DNA from: Mixta intestinalis
GTDB lineage: Bacteria; Pseudomonadota; Gammaproteobacteria; Enterobacterales; Enterobacteriaceae
Assembly (NCBI RefSeq): GCF_009914055.1
Contig: NZ_CP028271.1
Location: 2,852,001-2,916,000 of the forward strand
Direction: 5' to 3'
DNA length: 64,000 nt
Shown here: piece by piece, positions 1-8,511 of the stretch
How positions within the stretch are numbered: the first letter of the stretch is position 1
Layout of the letters: each line of letters begins with the position of its first letter
Made by a program: the position numbers and the translations under genes
Notes under the pieces: generated by a model
Database searches by the model: none
The model's input: only the letters and a program-made list of their open reading frames with translations
What the model was told of the DNA's origin: nothing

Positions 1-258
1 GATGCTCTGAACGCAGCTGCAGAAGATCTTAATCAGCGGTTGCAAGATCTGAAAGTTCGCACTAGAGTCACAAATACAGAGCAGCTGGTGTTTATCGCTG
101 CGTTGAATATTTGTCATGAGCTGGCGCAGGAAAAGGTGAAAACCCGCGACTACGCTGCTAACATGGAACAACGCATTCGTATGCTGCAGCAGACTATTGA
201 ACAGGCGTTGCTTGAACAAGGTCGCATAACTGAGCGCCAGGGCGCAAAGTTCGAATAA
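1..258 (+). CDS. zapA: Cell division protein ZapA (5'-truncated by window)
   Basis: ZapA binds FtsZ in the cytoplasm and promotes bundling of protofilaments in the Z ring. The frame is open from base 1 and encodes 85 residues of the C-terminal part. By comparison with the E. coli protein (about 109 aa, from memory) roughly the first 24 residues lie outside the window. The visible part contains the end of the N-terminal domain (LNQRLQDLK) and the long coiled-coil helix with the QTIEQALLEQGRITE segment typical of the family. It stands directly upstream of the 6S RNA gene, the order seen in E. coli. Identification is firm; only the start is missing. Confidence 0.95.
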   Translation, partial: DALNAAAEDLNQRLQDLKVRTRVTNTEQLVFIAALNICHELAQEKVKTRDYAANMEQRIRMLQQTIEQALLEQGRITERQGAKFE

Positions 259-305
259 AACTTTACGGCCTGCTGTAATACAAGATACAGTGGCGGTGAA
301 GTACA

Positions 306-489
306 ATTTCTCTGAGATGTTTGCAAGTGGGCCAGTCCCCTGAGCCGATATTTCAAAACCACAGAATGTGGCGCTCCGCAACCTGTGTGCATGCCCGGCC
401 CGTCCGGGAAGCCTGATGGTTACGACGACACATTCACCTTGAACCAAGGGTTCAAGGGTTACAGCCTACGGCGGCATCTCGGAGATTCC
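306..489 (+). ncRNA. ssrS: 6S RNA
   Basis: 6S RNA binds the sigma-70 RNA polymerase holoenzyme in stationary phase by mimicking an open promoter. The 184-nt stretch matches the E. coli RNA from memory over most of its length. It starts ATTTCTCTGAGATG, contains GGGCCAGTCCCCTGAGCCGATATT, then GACGACACATTCACCTTGAA, and ends CATCTCGGAGATTCC, so the two ends pair into the closing stem. Position between zapA and fau is the conserved one. A TACAAT-like -10 box overlaps the first bases (302-307). As in E. coli, fau is probably partly co-transcribed by readthrough. Confidence 0.96.
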
Positions 490-543
490 TTTCTTTATCC
501 TTAAGTTAATATCTGTTTTCTCAATACCGACCCGGTCGGCGTC

Positions 544-574
544 TTGAAAACCCTCGCCCCTGGTGTGTTATAGT
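544..574 (+). promoter_or_regulatory. Possible secondary promoter for fau
   Basis: TTGAAA (544-549) and TTATAGT (568-574), 18 bases apart, precede the fau start by about 30 bases. This is a visual sigma-70 match only. In E. coli fau is expressed largely by readthrough from ssrS, so this promoter may be minor. Confidence 0.35.
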
Positions 575-604
575 CGCACCATATCCGCAGGCGCAGGAAT
601 CCCC

Positions 605-1198
605 ATGGCTTTATCTCAAAGTGATCGTCAGGAAATTCGTAACCATGTGCGCCGGTTACGACGCGGTTTAAGCACCGCTCAGCAAACGCTGGCGGCAGAC
701 AGCATTGCTGAACACGCACTGCATATTGAGCCGGTAGATCGGGCGCAGCATATTGCGTTATTTCTCTCCGTTGATGGTGAACTTAATACTCGCCCGCTGA
801 TTGCCCGACTCTGGCAGCAGCAAAAGCAGGTCTACCTGCCCGTTTTGCACCCCTTCTCGCCGGGTAATTTAATTTTTGTGCGCTATACGCCGGAAACTAT
901 TTTATCACCGAACCGGGTACACATCCCGGAGCCACCGCTGGATGTCAGGCACATTATTCCTCTCGACGAGCTGGACGTGATGTTTGTTCCTCTGGTGGCG
1001 TTCGATCGTCACGGGCAACGGCTCGGCATGGGCGGCGGTTTCTACGATCGCACCTTGCAAAACTGGCAGGAGCATCGCTTTTTACCGATTGGCCTGGCGC
1101 ATGACTGCCAGCGGGTAGAAAAGCTGCCGAGCGCCGAATGGGATATCCCGTTACCGGCTATTCTGACGCCTTCGCACTTCTGGCAGTGGGAAATATAA
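605..1198 (+). CDS. fau: 5-formyltetrahydrofolate cyclo-ligase
   Basis: Converts 5-formyl-THF to 5,10-methenyl-THF with ATP, in one-carbon metabolism (also called ygfA). The 197-aa product has the family signature GMGGGFYDR near residues 140-150, which binds folate and phosphate, and the C-terminal GLAHDCQ segment. I chose the ATG at 605 because AGGAA stands six bases upstream. An ATG-free frame extends further up but has no Shine-Dalgarno sequence and no family similarity. It follows 6S RNA directly, an arrangement kept across gamma-proteobacteria and linked to persister phenotypes in E. coli. Confidence 0.95.
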   Translation: MALSQSDRQEIRNHVRRLRRGLSTAQQTLAADSIAEHALHIEPVDRAQHIALFLSVDGELNTRPLIARLWQQQKQVYLPVLHPFSPGNLIFVRYTPETILSPNRVHIPEPPLDVRHIIPLDELDVMFVPLVAFDRHGQRLGMGGGFYDRTLQNWQEHRFLPIGLAHDCQRVEKLPSAEWDIPLPAILTPSHFWQWEI

Positions 1199-1226
1199 AA
1201 CGCCACCCCGCAGGCAGGATGGCGTT
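1199..1226 (-). terminator. Likely serA terminator
   Basis: AACGCCA (1199-1205) pairs with TGGCGTT (1220-1226). Read on the minus strand, the hairpin is followed by TTATATTT, so it fits the end of serA better than the end of fau, though it may serve both converging genes. Confidence 0.55.
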
Positions 1227-1252
1227 GGCAGAATAAAAAACCTTTTCGTCAA

Positions 1253-2491
1253 TCAGTAGAGCAGACGCGCCCGAATCGTGCCCGGAATCGCCTTCATCAA
1301 CGCCAGCGCCCTGTGCGCCACATCCTTCTCCGCATCAATATCAATGACCACATAACCCATAACCGGCGTGGTTTGCAGATACTGCGCGGCAATGTTGATG
1401 CCCTGCTCGGCGAAAATCTGGTTAATTGCCGTCAGCACGCCGGGACGGTTTTCATGGATATGCAGCAGGCGGCTTACCTGTTCGCCATGCATTGGCAGCG
1501 ACACTTCCGGGAAGTTAACCGCCGACAGCGTAGAGCCGTTATCGGAATATTTCGCCAGTTTTCCAGCCACCTCAATACCGATATTTTCCTGCGCTTCCTG
1601 TGTGGAACCGCCGATATGCGGTGTCAGCAGCACGTTATCAAACTCGCAGAGCGGAGAGATAAAAGGATCGCTATTCGTAGCAGGCTCTTCCGGGAAGACG
1701 TCAATTGCTGCACCAGCAAGATGTTTGCTGCCCAGCGCCTGGCAGAGCGCCGGAATATCCACTACGGTGCCGCGTGAGGCGTTAATCAGCAGCGATCCGG
1801 GTTTCATTAGCGCCAGTTCTTGCGCGCCCATCATATTTTGCGTAGAAGGCGTTTCCGGCACATGCAGGCTGACCACATCGCTCATGTTCAGCAGATCGGA
1901 AAGATGCGCTACCTGGGTTGCGTTGCCCAGCGGCAGCTTGTTTTCGATATCATAAAAGAAAACGTGCATTCCGAGGCTTTCCGCCAGCACGCCCAGCTGC
2001 ATACCAATATGGCCATAGCCGATAATGCCCAGACGTTTGCCACGCGCTTCATAGCTGCCCGCCGCCTGTTTATTCCAGACGCTGCGATGCGCTTTTGCAT
2101 TCGCTTCAGGTACGCCGCGCATCAGCAGCAGCAGCTCGCCAATGACCAGCTCCGCCACTGAACGGGTATTGGAAAAAGGCGCGTTAAACACCGGTACGCC
2201 GCGTTTTGCCGCCGCGTCCAGATCGACCTGGTTGGTGCCGATACAGAAGCAGCCTACAGCCGCCAGTTTCTCTGCCGCAGCAAAAATTTCTTCAGTCAGC
2301 TGAGTACGGGATCGAATACCGATAAAATGCGCATCACGGATGGCATCTTTCAGCGCATCGCTGTCGAGCGCGCCTTTATGATATTCAATATTGGTGTAAC
2401 CTGCCGCGCGCAGATTATCCAGCGCGCTCTGGTGGACGCCCTCCACCAGCAGAAACTTAATTTTGTCTTTCTCCAGTGATACTTTTGCCAT
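1253..2491 (-). CDS. serA: D-3-phosphoglycerate dehydrogenase
   Basis: First step of serine synthesis: oxidises 3-phosphoglycerate to 3-phosphohydroxypyruvate with NAD+. At 412 aa it equals the length I recall for the E. coli enzyme. The Rossmann motif GIIGYGHIGMQLG lies near residues 155-167. The catalytic set is visible as the Arg in NASRGT, the Glu in DVFPEEP and the His in TPHIGGST. A C-terminal ACT domain (LLHIHENRPGVLTAI onward) provides feedback inhibition by serine. Transcribed away from rpiA with about 280 bases between, where Lrp control is known in E. coli but I could not pick a clear site. Confidence 0.98.
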   Translation of the reverse strand: MAKVSLEKDKIKFLLVEGVHQSALDNLRAAGYTNIEYHKGALDSDALKDAIRDAHFIGIRSRTQLTEEIFAAAEKLAAVGCFCIGTNQVDLDAAAKRGVPVFNAPFSNTRSVAELVIGELLLLMRGVPEANAKAHRSVWNKQAAGSYEARGKRLGIIGYGHIGMQLGVLAESLGMHVFFYDIENKLPLGNATQVAHLSDLLNMSDVVSLHVPETPSTQNMMGAQELALMKPGSLLINASRGTVVDIPALCQALGSKHLAGAAIDVFPEEPATNSDPFISPLCEFDNVLLTPHIGGSTQEAQENIGIEVAGKLAKYSDNGSTLSAVNFPEVSLPMHGEQVSRLLHIHENRPGVLTAINQIFAEQGINIAAQYLQTTPVMGYVVIDIDAEKDVAHRALALMKAIPGTIRARLLY

Positions 2492-2747
2492 TTCCCGACC
2501 CTATTTTACGGACTTCAGATGGGGCTGTAATAAGCCAGCCTTCTGCCAAAATAACAAAATCTACGCGAGCGGCAACACAGCCGATTGCCTGCATATCAGC
2601 ATGGCTGCATGGAGAGTGAGACGGATACAACAGATTATGGTACGAATATAAAGCCAGGCAGTATGATAGCGCGCCGGGGGATCTTTATGTGACATAAGTC
2701 ACTAAATTACATCCAGCTAAGAAAAGATGATTTTCGCTGAGAAATAA

Positions 2748-2767
2748 CTGGCGCGCTAACGCGCCAG
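2748..2767 (-). terminator. rpiA intrinsic terminator
   Basis: CTGGCGCG and CGCGCCAG form an eight-pair stem with loop CTAA, five bases past the rpiA stop. On the minus strand it is followed by TTATTTC. Confidence 0.75.
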
Positions 2768-2772
2768 AAAGA

Positions 2773-3432
2773 TCATTTAGTGATGGTTTTTACGCCATCC
2801 GCACCGCCAATCAGCGCCACATCCGCGCCGCGCGCGGCAAACAGGCCAACGGTCACCACGCCGGGCAACGCGTTGATGGTGCGCTCCAGCTCGGCAGGGT
2901 TAACGATGCTGAGATTATGCACGTCAAGAATAATGTTGCCATTATCGGTAATGACGTTCTGACGATACTCCGGCTGACCGCCCAGTTTCACCAGTTCACG
3001 CGCCACGTAAGAACGCGCCATCGGGATCACTTCAACCGGCAGCGGAAAGCGGCCCAGCACATCCACCTGCTTGGAAGCATCGGCGATACAGATAAATTTA
3101 TCCGCCACTGCTGCGACGATTTTCTCACGCGTCAGCGCCGCGCCGCCGCCTTTAATCATCTGCATCTGCGGGTTAATTTCATCCGCGCCGTCCACATAGA
3201 CCGCCAGCGAATCCACTTCGTTGAGATCGAAAACGTGGATCCCCAGGCTCTTTAACTTCTGTGTAGAAGCTTCAGAGCTGGAAACCGCGCCCTCAATCTG
3301 ATGTTTGATGGAGCCGAGCGCATCAATAAAGTGAGCGGCGGTGGAACCCGTTCCCACGCCAACAATGGTGCCCGGCGTGACATAGTCCAGCGCGGCCCAG
3401 CCTACTGCTTTTTTCAGTTCATCCTGCGTCAT
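2773..3432 (-). CDS. rpiA: Ribose-5-phosphate isomerase A
   Basis: Interconverts ribose 5-phosphate and ribulose 5-phosphate in the pentose phosphate pathway. The 219-aa product carries the phosphate-binding GVGTGSTAAHF loop (about residues 25-35), DGADEIN (about 81-87) with the catalytic acid region, and KGGGAALTREK (about 94-104). I placed the start at 3432 (MTQDELKKA) as in E. coli; the upstream in-frame extension lacks similarity. Divergent from argP. With tktA further on, two enzymes of the non-oxidative pentose phosphate branch lie in this window. Confidence 0.98.
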   Translation of the reverse strand: MTQDELKKAVGWAALDYVTPGTIVGVGTGSTAAHFIDALGSIKHQIEGAVSSSEASTQKLKSLGIHVFDLNEVDSLAVYVDGADEINPQMQMIKGGGAALTREKIVAAVADKFICIADASKQVDVLGRFPLPVEVIPMARSYVARELVKLGGQPEYRQNVITDNGNIILDVHNLSIVNPAELERTINALPGVVTVGLFAARGADVALIGGADGVKTITK

Positions 3433-3621
3433 GGTATGTTTAAAACCTGTGCTAGTGGTGTGCGCGTAGTATAAAACAAGCACCTGTGAAAGTGCGCATT
3501 CGCTACGTGACGATTAATGGCTTTGCAAAGTGGCCCACAGATTAGCAAGCGCAACATAAGGGGCAACCCGGTAATTTTATGGCATAGTGCCCTGGCATTC
3601 CTGGATGAGAGCAACATAACA

Positions 3622-4533
3622 ATGAAAAGACCCGATTATCGAACGCTTCAGGCCCTGGATGCTGTGATCCGTGAACGCGGCTTTGAGCGCGCGGCGCAAA
3701 AATTATGTATTACCCAGTCGGCAGTTTCACAACGTATCAAGCAGCTGGAGAATATGTTCGGTCAGCCGCTGCTGGTGCGTACCATACCACCGCGCCCTAC
3801 CGAGCAGGGACAAAAGCTGCTCGCCCTGCTACATCAGGTAGAATTGCTGGAAGATGAATGGCTTGGCGATGAAAACGGCGGCACCACGCCGCTTCTGCTG
3901 TCGCTGGCGGTAAACGCCGATAGCCTGGCAACCTGGCTACTGCCCGCACTGAAAGACGTGCTGGCTGATTCACCGGTTCGTCTGAACTTACAGGTAGAGG
4001 ATGAAACCCGCACCCAGGAGCGTTTACGCCGGGGCGAGGTGGTTGGCGCGGTGAGTATTCAACCCCAGCCGCTGCCCAGCTGCCTGGTCGATCGGCTCGG
4101 CGCGCTGGATTACCTGTTTGTTGGCTCACGGGAGTTCGCCGCGCGTTACTTTCCCAATGGCGTCACCCGTTCCGCGCTGCTGAAAGCGCCTGCGGTGGCG
4201 TTCGACCATCTGGACGATATGCACCAGGCATTTCTGCAACAGAATTTCGATCTCTCTCCGGGCAGCGTACCCTGCCATATCGTTAATTCTTCTGAAGCGT
4301 TTGTGCAGCTGGCGCGTCAGGGATCGACCTGCTGCATGATCCCACACCTGCAAATTGAGAAGGAGCTTGCCAGCGGCGAGCTGATCGATCTAACGCCCGG
4401 CCTTTATCAGCGTCGTATGCTCTACTGGCATCGCTTTGCGCCGGAAAGCCGCCTGATGCGCCGCGTCACCGACGCCCTGCTGGCGCACGGTCATCGCGTG
4501 CTGCGTCAGGAAGAAGAAACGCTTCCAGACTGA
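3622..4533 (+). CDS. argP: LysR-type regulator ArgP
   Basis: ArgP (IciA) activates argO in response to arginine and is held inactive by lysine; it also acts on dapB, gdhA and other genes. The 303-aa protein has the N-terminal winged HTH (TLQALDAVIRERGFERAAQK, then ITQSAVSQRIKQLE, residues about 7-45) and a LysR effector domain. It is almost identical to E. coli ArgP over long stretches. The ATG at 3622 gives the E. coli N terminus MKRPDYRTL; the longer in-frame extension is not conserved. Its target argO lies 1.6 kb away on the opposite strand. Confidence 0.97.
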   Translation: MKRPDYRTLQALDAVIRERGFERAAQKLCITQSAVSQRIKQLENMFGQPLLVRTIPPRPTEQGQKLLALLHQVELLEDEWLGDENGGTTPLLLSLAVNADSLATWLLPALKDVLADSPVRLNLQVEDETRTQERLRRGEVVGAVSIQPQPLPSCLVDRLGALDYLFVGSREFAARYFPNGVTRSALLKAPAVAFDHLDDMHQAFLQQNFDLSPGSVPCHIVNSSEAFVQLARQGSTCCMIPHLQIEKELASGELIDLTPGLYQRRMLYWHRFAPESRLMRRVTDALLAHGHRVLRQEEETLPD

Positions 4534-4550
4534 ATCTACGCCAGTAAAAA

Positions 4551-4568
4551 AGGCGACTTACGTCGCCT
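4551..4568. terminator. Bidirectional terminator between argP and yggE
   Basis: AGGCGAC (4551-4557) pairs with GTCGCCT (4562-4568), loop TTAC. On the minus strand it is followed by TTTTT, on the plus strand by GAAATTTT, so it probably serves the converging yggE and argP. Confidence 0.7.
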
Positions 4569-4617
4569 GAAATTTTGAAAGCGCGAGAACCTAATATTGC
4601 CGCACCGGGCTATTCGA

Positions 4618-5340
4618 TCAGTTGCGCTGTAGTTCAAACACCACATCAACCTGATCGTCGAAGTGAATGCTCTGCTGTTCATAGGTCTGCGCGGCTGAAG
4701 CCATCGGTGCAGCGTCCGCCGCCTTGTACATACGCGCCATCGGCATCGGCTGATAGTTGGCAACGTGGTAACGCACGCTGTAAACCGGCCCCAGCTTAGC
4801 GTTAAATCCCTGCGCCAACGCTGCCGCCTGTTGGGTAGCGTTTTCAATCGCCGCCTGACGCGCTTTTGCCTTATAGTCGTCAGGATTAGCTACGCCCAGT
4901 TCAACGGAGCGGATTTCATTCAGGCCCGATTTCAGTGCACCGTCCAGCAGATCGTTCAGCTTATCGAGCTGACGCAGCGTGACCTGTACCTGGCGTACCG
5001 CACGGTATCCCTTCAGTACCGCCTTCCCTTCTTTGGTGTAATCATATTCCGGCTGGGTGCGCAGATTGGCCGCATCGATATCTTTTTTCTCAATCCCGTT
5101 TTTATTCAGGAAATCGAAATATTGCGCGACGCGCGTATCCGCCTGTTTTTTCGCTTCAGCGGCATCTTTTGAAGAAACGTTAACTTCAATTGCCAGCGTG
5201 GCAATATCGGGGCGCGCGTCAACGCTGGCCTGACCGGAAGTCACAATGTGCGGCCCGTTAGGCAGCTCATCAGCCTGCGCCATTAAGGGAGCAGAACCTA
5301 AACCCATCATTGCGGCCAGAGCCAGTGCTTTCAATTTCAC
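4618..5340 (-). CDS. yggE: SIMPL-domain periplasmic protein YggE
   Basis: Periplasmic protein of the SIMPL (DUF541) family, linked in E. coli to lower oxidative stress; its exact activity is unknown. The 240-aa product begins with a signal peptide (KLKALALAAMMGLGSAPLMAQA, cleavage probably after AQA near residue 22) and contains the family core (GPHIVTSGQASVDARPDIA). I chose a GTG start at 5340: AAGGAGG lies seven bases upstream and the sequence matches the E. coli N terminus. The SD is part of the 12-base palindrome GGAGGATCCTCC directly in front of the start, an odd arrangement. Confidence 0.93.
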   Translation of the reverse strand: MKLKALALAAMMGLGSAPLMAQADELPNGPHIVTSGQASVDARPDIATLAIEVNVSSKDAAEAKKQADTRVAQYFDFLNKNGIEKKDIDAANLRTQPEYDYTKEGKAVLKGYRAVRQVQVTLRQLDKLNDLLDGALKSGLNEIRSVELGVANPDDYKAKARQAAIENATQQAAALAQGFNAKLGPVYSVRYHVANYQPMPMARMYKAADAAPMASAAQTYEQQSIHFDDQVDVVFELQRN

Positions 5341-5509
5341 GGAGGATCCTCCTTGGAGACAAAACCAATAAACGGGGCGTCGTATAAACCGCTGCCCTGA
5401 CAATAATGTCAGCCTGACATAAGTTCACGCCCGATAACATGCGTGTTGCTCTGAGTTTTTATTCTGGCAAAAGTTTCCTTTTTTGCCGCCCCGTTTACGT
5501 TCTGTTGCC

Positions 5510-6133
5510 TTAATGGAAGCCGGAGATAGCCTGTAAAGCCAGCTTCAGCGCGATGCCCCACATCACCAGACCAACCAACAGATTAATCACGCGCTGCGCG
5601 CCCACGGTGCTTAGCCGGGGTGACAGCCAGGCAGCCAGCAGCGCCAGGCTAAAGAACCAAAACACAGAGGCGCTGACGGTGCCCAGCGCAAACCAGCGGC
5701 GCGCCTCCTGCGGGAGCTGGCCTCCCAGACTACCCAGCACGACAAAGGTATCCAGATAAACGTGCGGATTAAGCCAGGTAACGGCTATCAGCGTGGCAAG
5801 AATACGCCAGCGGCTTTGCTGTTTAATCTCGGCGCTGGCCAGTTCAACATTGGCGCTAAACGCAGCCCGTAGCGCTCCCCAGCCATACCAGAGCAGGAAA
5901 GCAACGCCTCCCCAGGTCACCAGGTTTAACAGTAGCGGAGACTGATTAAGCAGCGCGCTGCCGCCGAACACGCCAGCGCAGATCAAAATAATATCGCTAA
6001 GCGTACAAATAGCAGCGGCCATCATATGGTACTGGCGGCGGATTCCCTGATTCAGTACGAAAGCATTCTGCGGGCCCAACGGCAGTATCAGTGCAATACC
6101 TAAAGCAAGTCCCTGAAAATAAACGGACAGCAT
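5510..6133 (-). CDS. argO: Arginine exporter ArgO
   Basis: Inner-membrane exporter of the LysE family that expels arginine (and canavanine). The 207-aa protein begins YFQGLALGIALILPLGPQNAF, the family signature, and has five or six hydrophobic segments; VTWLNPHVYLDTFVVLGSLG in the middle is highly conserved. Start at 6133 is preceded by GGGGGAGAG. Expected to be activated by ArgP, encoded nearby. E. coli ArgO is of similar length (about 211 aa). Confidence 0.95.
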   Translation of the reverse strand: MLSVYFQGLALGIALILPLGPQNAFVLNQGIRRQYHMMAAAICTLSDIILICAGVFGGSALLNQSPLLLNLVTWGGVAFLLWYGWGALRAAFSANVELASAEIKQQSRWRILATLIAVTWLNPHVYLDTFVVLGSLGGQLPQEARRWFALGTVSASVFWFFSLALLAAWLSPRLSTVGAQRVINLLVGLVMWGIALKLALQAISGFH

Positions 6134-6236
6134 TAAAATTCTCTCCCCCAAAGATAATGGTGGAGAAGTGTATAGCGGCAGCCAGGCGGGGTGAAATGGA
6201 AAGAATTAATGGATCATCAGCGGCGCTAATGAAGAA

Positions 6237-6256
6237 GGGCGAGGTTTCCCCCGCCC
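6237..6256 (-). terminator. Possible mscS terminator
   Basis: GGGCG (6237-6241) pairs with CGCCC (6252-6256), with further GG/CC pairing inside. It lies just past the mscS stop, and the minus-strand tail TTCTTC is only moderately T-rich. Confidence 0.4.
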
Positions 6257-6264
6257 GCTTACGC

Positions 6265-7152
6265 TTATTCAGCTCTGACCGGTACGTTTCCGGTCGGTGC
6301 CGCCTCTGCATCAGCCTGATGCAGATGGACATCCATCTGCGGATAAGGAATACCGATGCCGTGCGCGTCCAGCGTGCGCTTAAAGTTTTTCATCAGATCC
6401 CAGTATACATCCTGCAGATCGCTGCTGTTGCTCCAGCAGCGCACGATAAAGTTAAGCGATGATGCCGCCAGTTCGTTCAGGCCGATCTGTACGCCGCGAT
6501 CCTGTAACACACGCGCATCGGCATCCACAACTTCACGCAGCAGGGCGATTACCTGATCCACATCGGCGTCGTAGGCAACGCCAATGACAAACTCATTACG
6601 ACGCACCGGCTCACGCGAGAAGTTAACAATGTTGCCTGCGATAATCTTACCGTTCGGCACCACAACGATTTTGCCGTCGCCGGTACGTAACGTGGTAGAG
6701 AAGATCTGTACATGCAGTACCGTTCCCATTACGCCGCCAAGATCGACGAACTCACCGGTACGGAACGGGCGAAAGGTGACCAACAGCACGCCTGCTGCCA
6801 GGTTAGAGAGCGAGCCCTGCAACGCAAGGCCAACGGCGAGGCCTGCGGCACCCAGTACCGCAATAACCGAGGCGGTCTGAACCCCAACCCGTCCCAGTGC
6901 GGCAATCAGCGTAAAGGCGATAATGCCGTAGCGTACCAGCGCCGAAAGAAAATCAGCCACGGTGGCGTCGATATGTCGCGCCTGTAGCAGGCGGTTGATG
7001 CCGTTGGCGATCACGCGCGCAATAATCATCCCGACAATAATGATGGCAATGGCGGCGACAATATTGACCGCATAGCTGAGCAGCAACGCCTGGTTATGCA
7101 CCAGCCACCCACCCGCGCTATTAATACCGTTAACCACATTCAAATCTTCCAT
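6265..7152 (-). CDS. mscS: Small-conductance mechanosensitive channel
   Basis: Heptameric inner-membrane channel that opens under membrane tension to release solutes on hypo-osmotic shock. The 295-aa protein has three N-terminal membrane helices. The pore helix TM3 (VIAVLGAAGLAVGLALQGSL, about residues 94-113) shows the Gly/Ala packing pattern of MscS. The C-terminal cage domain ends near PYPQMDVH, followed by a tail of about ten residues beyond the E. coli end. The sequence is close to E. coli MscS from the first residue (MEDLNVV). Separately transcribed from fbaA because of a strong terminator in between. Confidence 0.97.
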   Translation of the reverse strand: MEDLNVVNGINSAGGWLVHNQALLLSYAVNIVAAIAIIIVGMIIARVIANGINRLLQARHIDATVADFLSALVRYGIIAFTLIAALGRVGVQTASVIAVLGAAGLAVGLALQGSLSNLAAGVLLVTFRPFRTGEFVDLGGVMGTVLHVQIFSTTLRTGDGKIVVVPNGKIIAGNIVNFSREPVRRNEFVIGVAYDADVDQVIALLREVVDADARVLQDRGVQIGLNELAASSLNFIVRCWSNSSDLQDVYWDLMKNFKRTLDAHGIGIPYPQMDVHLHQADAEAAPTGNVPVRAE

Positions 7153-7294
7153 TTATCCACCCTGTTGTTGGTTCCCCAATAAAGTAAGCCAAACCGCCAG
7201 TGCGAACTGACGAACCATTAACAAAGGGTAAACAATGTTTTCGCGCTTCGCCAAAGAAGCGGTGATAAAGATTACATTTTCAACCAAATTGACA

Positions 7295-7322
7295 TAAAAA
7301 AAGGCCCCGCAGGGCCTTTTTT
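7295..7322. terminator. Bidirectional terminator downstream of fbaA
   Basis: AAGGCCC and GGGCCTT form a stem with loop CGCA, flanked by A and T runs on either side. It lies 14 bases past the fbaA stop on the minus strand. Confidence 0.9.
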
Positions 7323-7336
7323 GTACAGCGTGCTGA

Positions 7337-8416
7337 TTACAGCGTGTTGATGTTGTTCAGCTCTTTGAACGCCTGTTCTAAGCGCGTTACCATAGAGGAC
7401 TGAGCAGCACGCAGCCAGACGCGCGGATCGTAGAATTTCTTGTTCGGCTTATCGTCGCCTTCCGGGTTACCCAGCTGTGCCTGCAGGTAGCCTTCGTTCT
7501 TTTTGTAATACTGCAGAATACCGTCCCAGGTCGCCCATTGGGTGTCGGTATCGATATTCATTTTGATTACGCCGTATTCGATAGACTCTTTGATCTCTTC
7601 GGCAGAAGAACCGGAACCGCCGTGGAACACGAAGTTCAGGGCGTTGTGCGGCAGGTTGTGTTTCTGGCAAACATATTCCTGAGAGTTTTTCAGGATTTTC
7701 GGCGTCAGAACCACGTTGCCCGGTTTGTAAACACCGTGCACGTTACCGAAGGAAGCGGCAATGGTGAAACGATGGCTGACTTCGCTCAGTTTGGTGTAAG
7801 CGTAATCAACGTCTTCCGGCTGGGTGTAAAGCGCAGAGCTGTCAAGATGGGAGTTATCCACGCCATCTTCTTCGCCACCGGTTACGCCCAGTTCGATTTC
7901 CAGCGTCATGCCCATTTTCGCCATGCGCGCCAGGTATTTGCTGCTGATTTCGATGTTTTCTTCCAGAGACTCTTCAGAAAGGTCAATCATGTGGGAAGAG
8001 AACAGCGGTTTGCCAGTCTGAGCGAAGTGTTTTTCACCCGCGTCCAGCAGGCCGTCGATCCACGGCAGCAGTTTTTTCGCGCAGTGGTCGGTGTGCAGGA
8101 TAACCGGCACGCCATATTTTTCAGCCATCAGATGTACATGATGCGCACCAGCGATGGCACCGGCGATAGCGGCAGCCTGCGGCTCATCAGATTTAAAACC
8201 TTTACCGGCAATAAACGCGGCACCGCCGTTAGAGAACTGAACGATAACCGGCGCTTTAACTTTAGCGGCCGCTTCCAGTACAGCATTAATGGAATCGGTG
8301 CCCACGCAGTTAACTGCTGGCAGCGCGAATTTGTTTTCTTTCGCTACCTGGAACACTTTCTGTACGTCATCACCGGTGACAACGCCTGGTTTTACGAAAT
8401 CAAAAATTTTAGACAT
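7337..8416 (-). CDS. fbaA: Class II fructose-bisphosphate aldolase
   Basis: Zinc-dependent cleavage of fructose 1,6-bisphosphate to DHAP and glyceraldehyde 3-phosphate. The 359-aa protein has the zinc-binding HTDHCAKK motif near residues 108-115, the ELGVTGGEEDG loop near 180, and the phosphate-binding HGGSGS near 265. Last gene of the epd-pgk-fbaA operon; 95 bases separate it from pgk. In E. coli this segment also has an internal promoter. Confidence 0.98.
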   Translation of the reverse strand: MSKIFDFVKPGVVTGDDVQKVFQVAKENKFALPAVNCVGTDSINAVLEAAAKVKAPVIVQFSNGGAAFIAGKGFKSDEPQAAAIAGAIAGAHHVHLMAEKYGVPVILHTDHCAKKLLPWIDGLLDAGEKHFAQTGKPLFSSHMIDLSEESLEENIEISSKYLARMAKMGMTLEIELGVTGGEEDGVDNSHLDSSALYTQPEDVDYAYTKLSEVSHRFTIAASFGNVHGVYKPGNVVLTPKILKNSQEYVCQKHNLPHNALNFVFHGGSGSSAEEIKESIEYGVIKMNIDTDTQWATWDGILQYYKKNEGYLQAQLGNPEGDDKPNKKFYDPRVWLRAAQSSMVTRLEQAFKELNNINTL

Positions 8417-8511
8417 CTGTTTTGTCCTGTTTCGTCGGCCGTGTTACGGATTCTCGCCCATATCGTAAGCTGGGCAAACGTTCTGGCAGGGCTTGCGCCC
8501 CGCCTTAAAAC

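Noticed and set aside
2492..2747. Small gene between serA and rpiA
   Set aside because: A 62-codon open frame crosses the serA start but shows no ribosome binding site or recognisable product.
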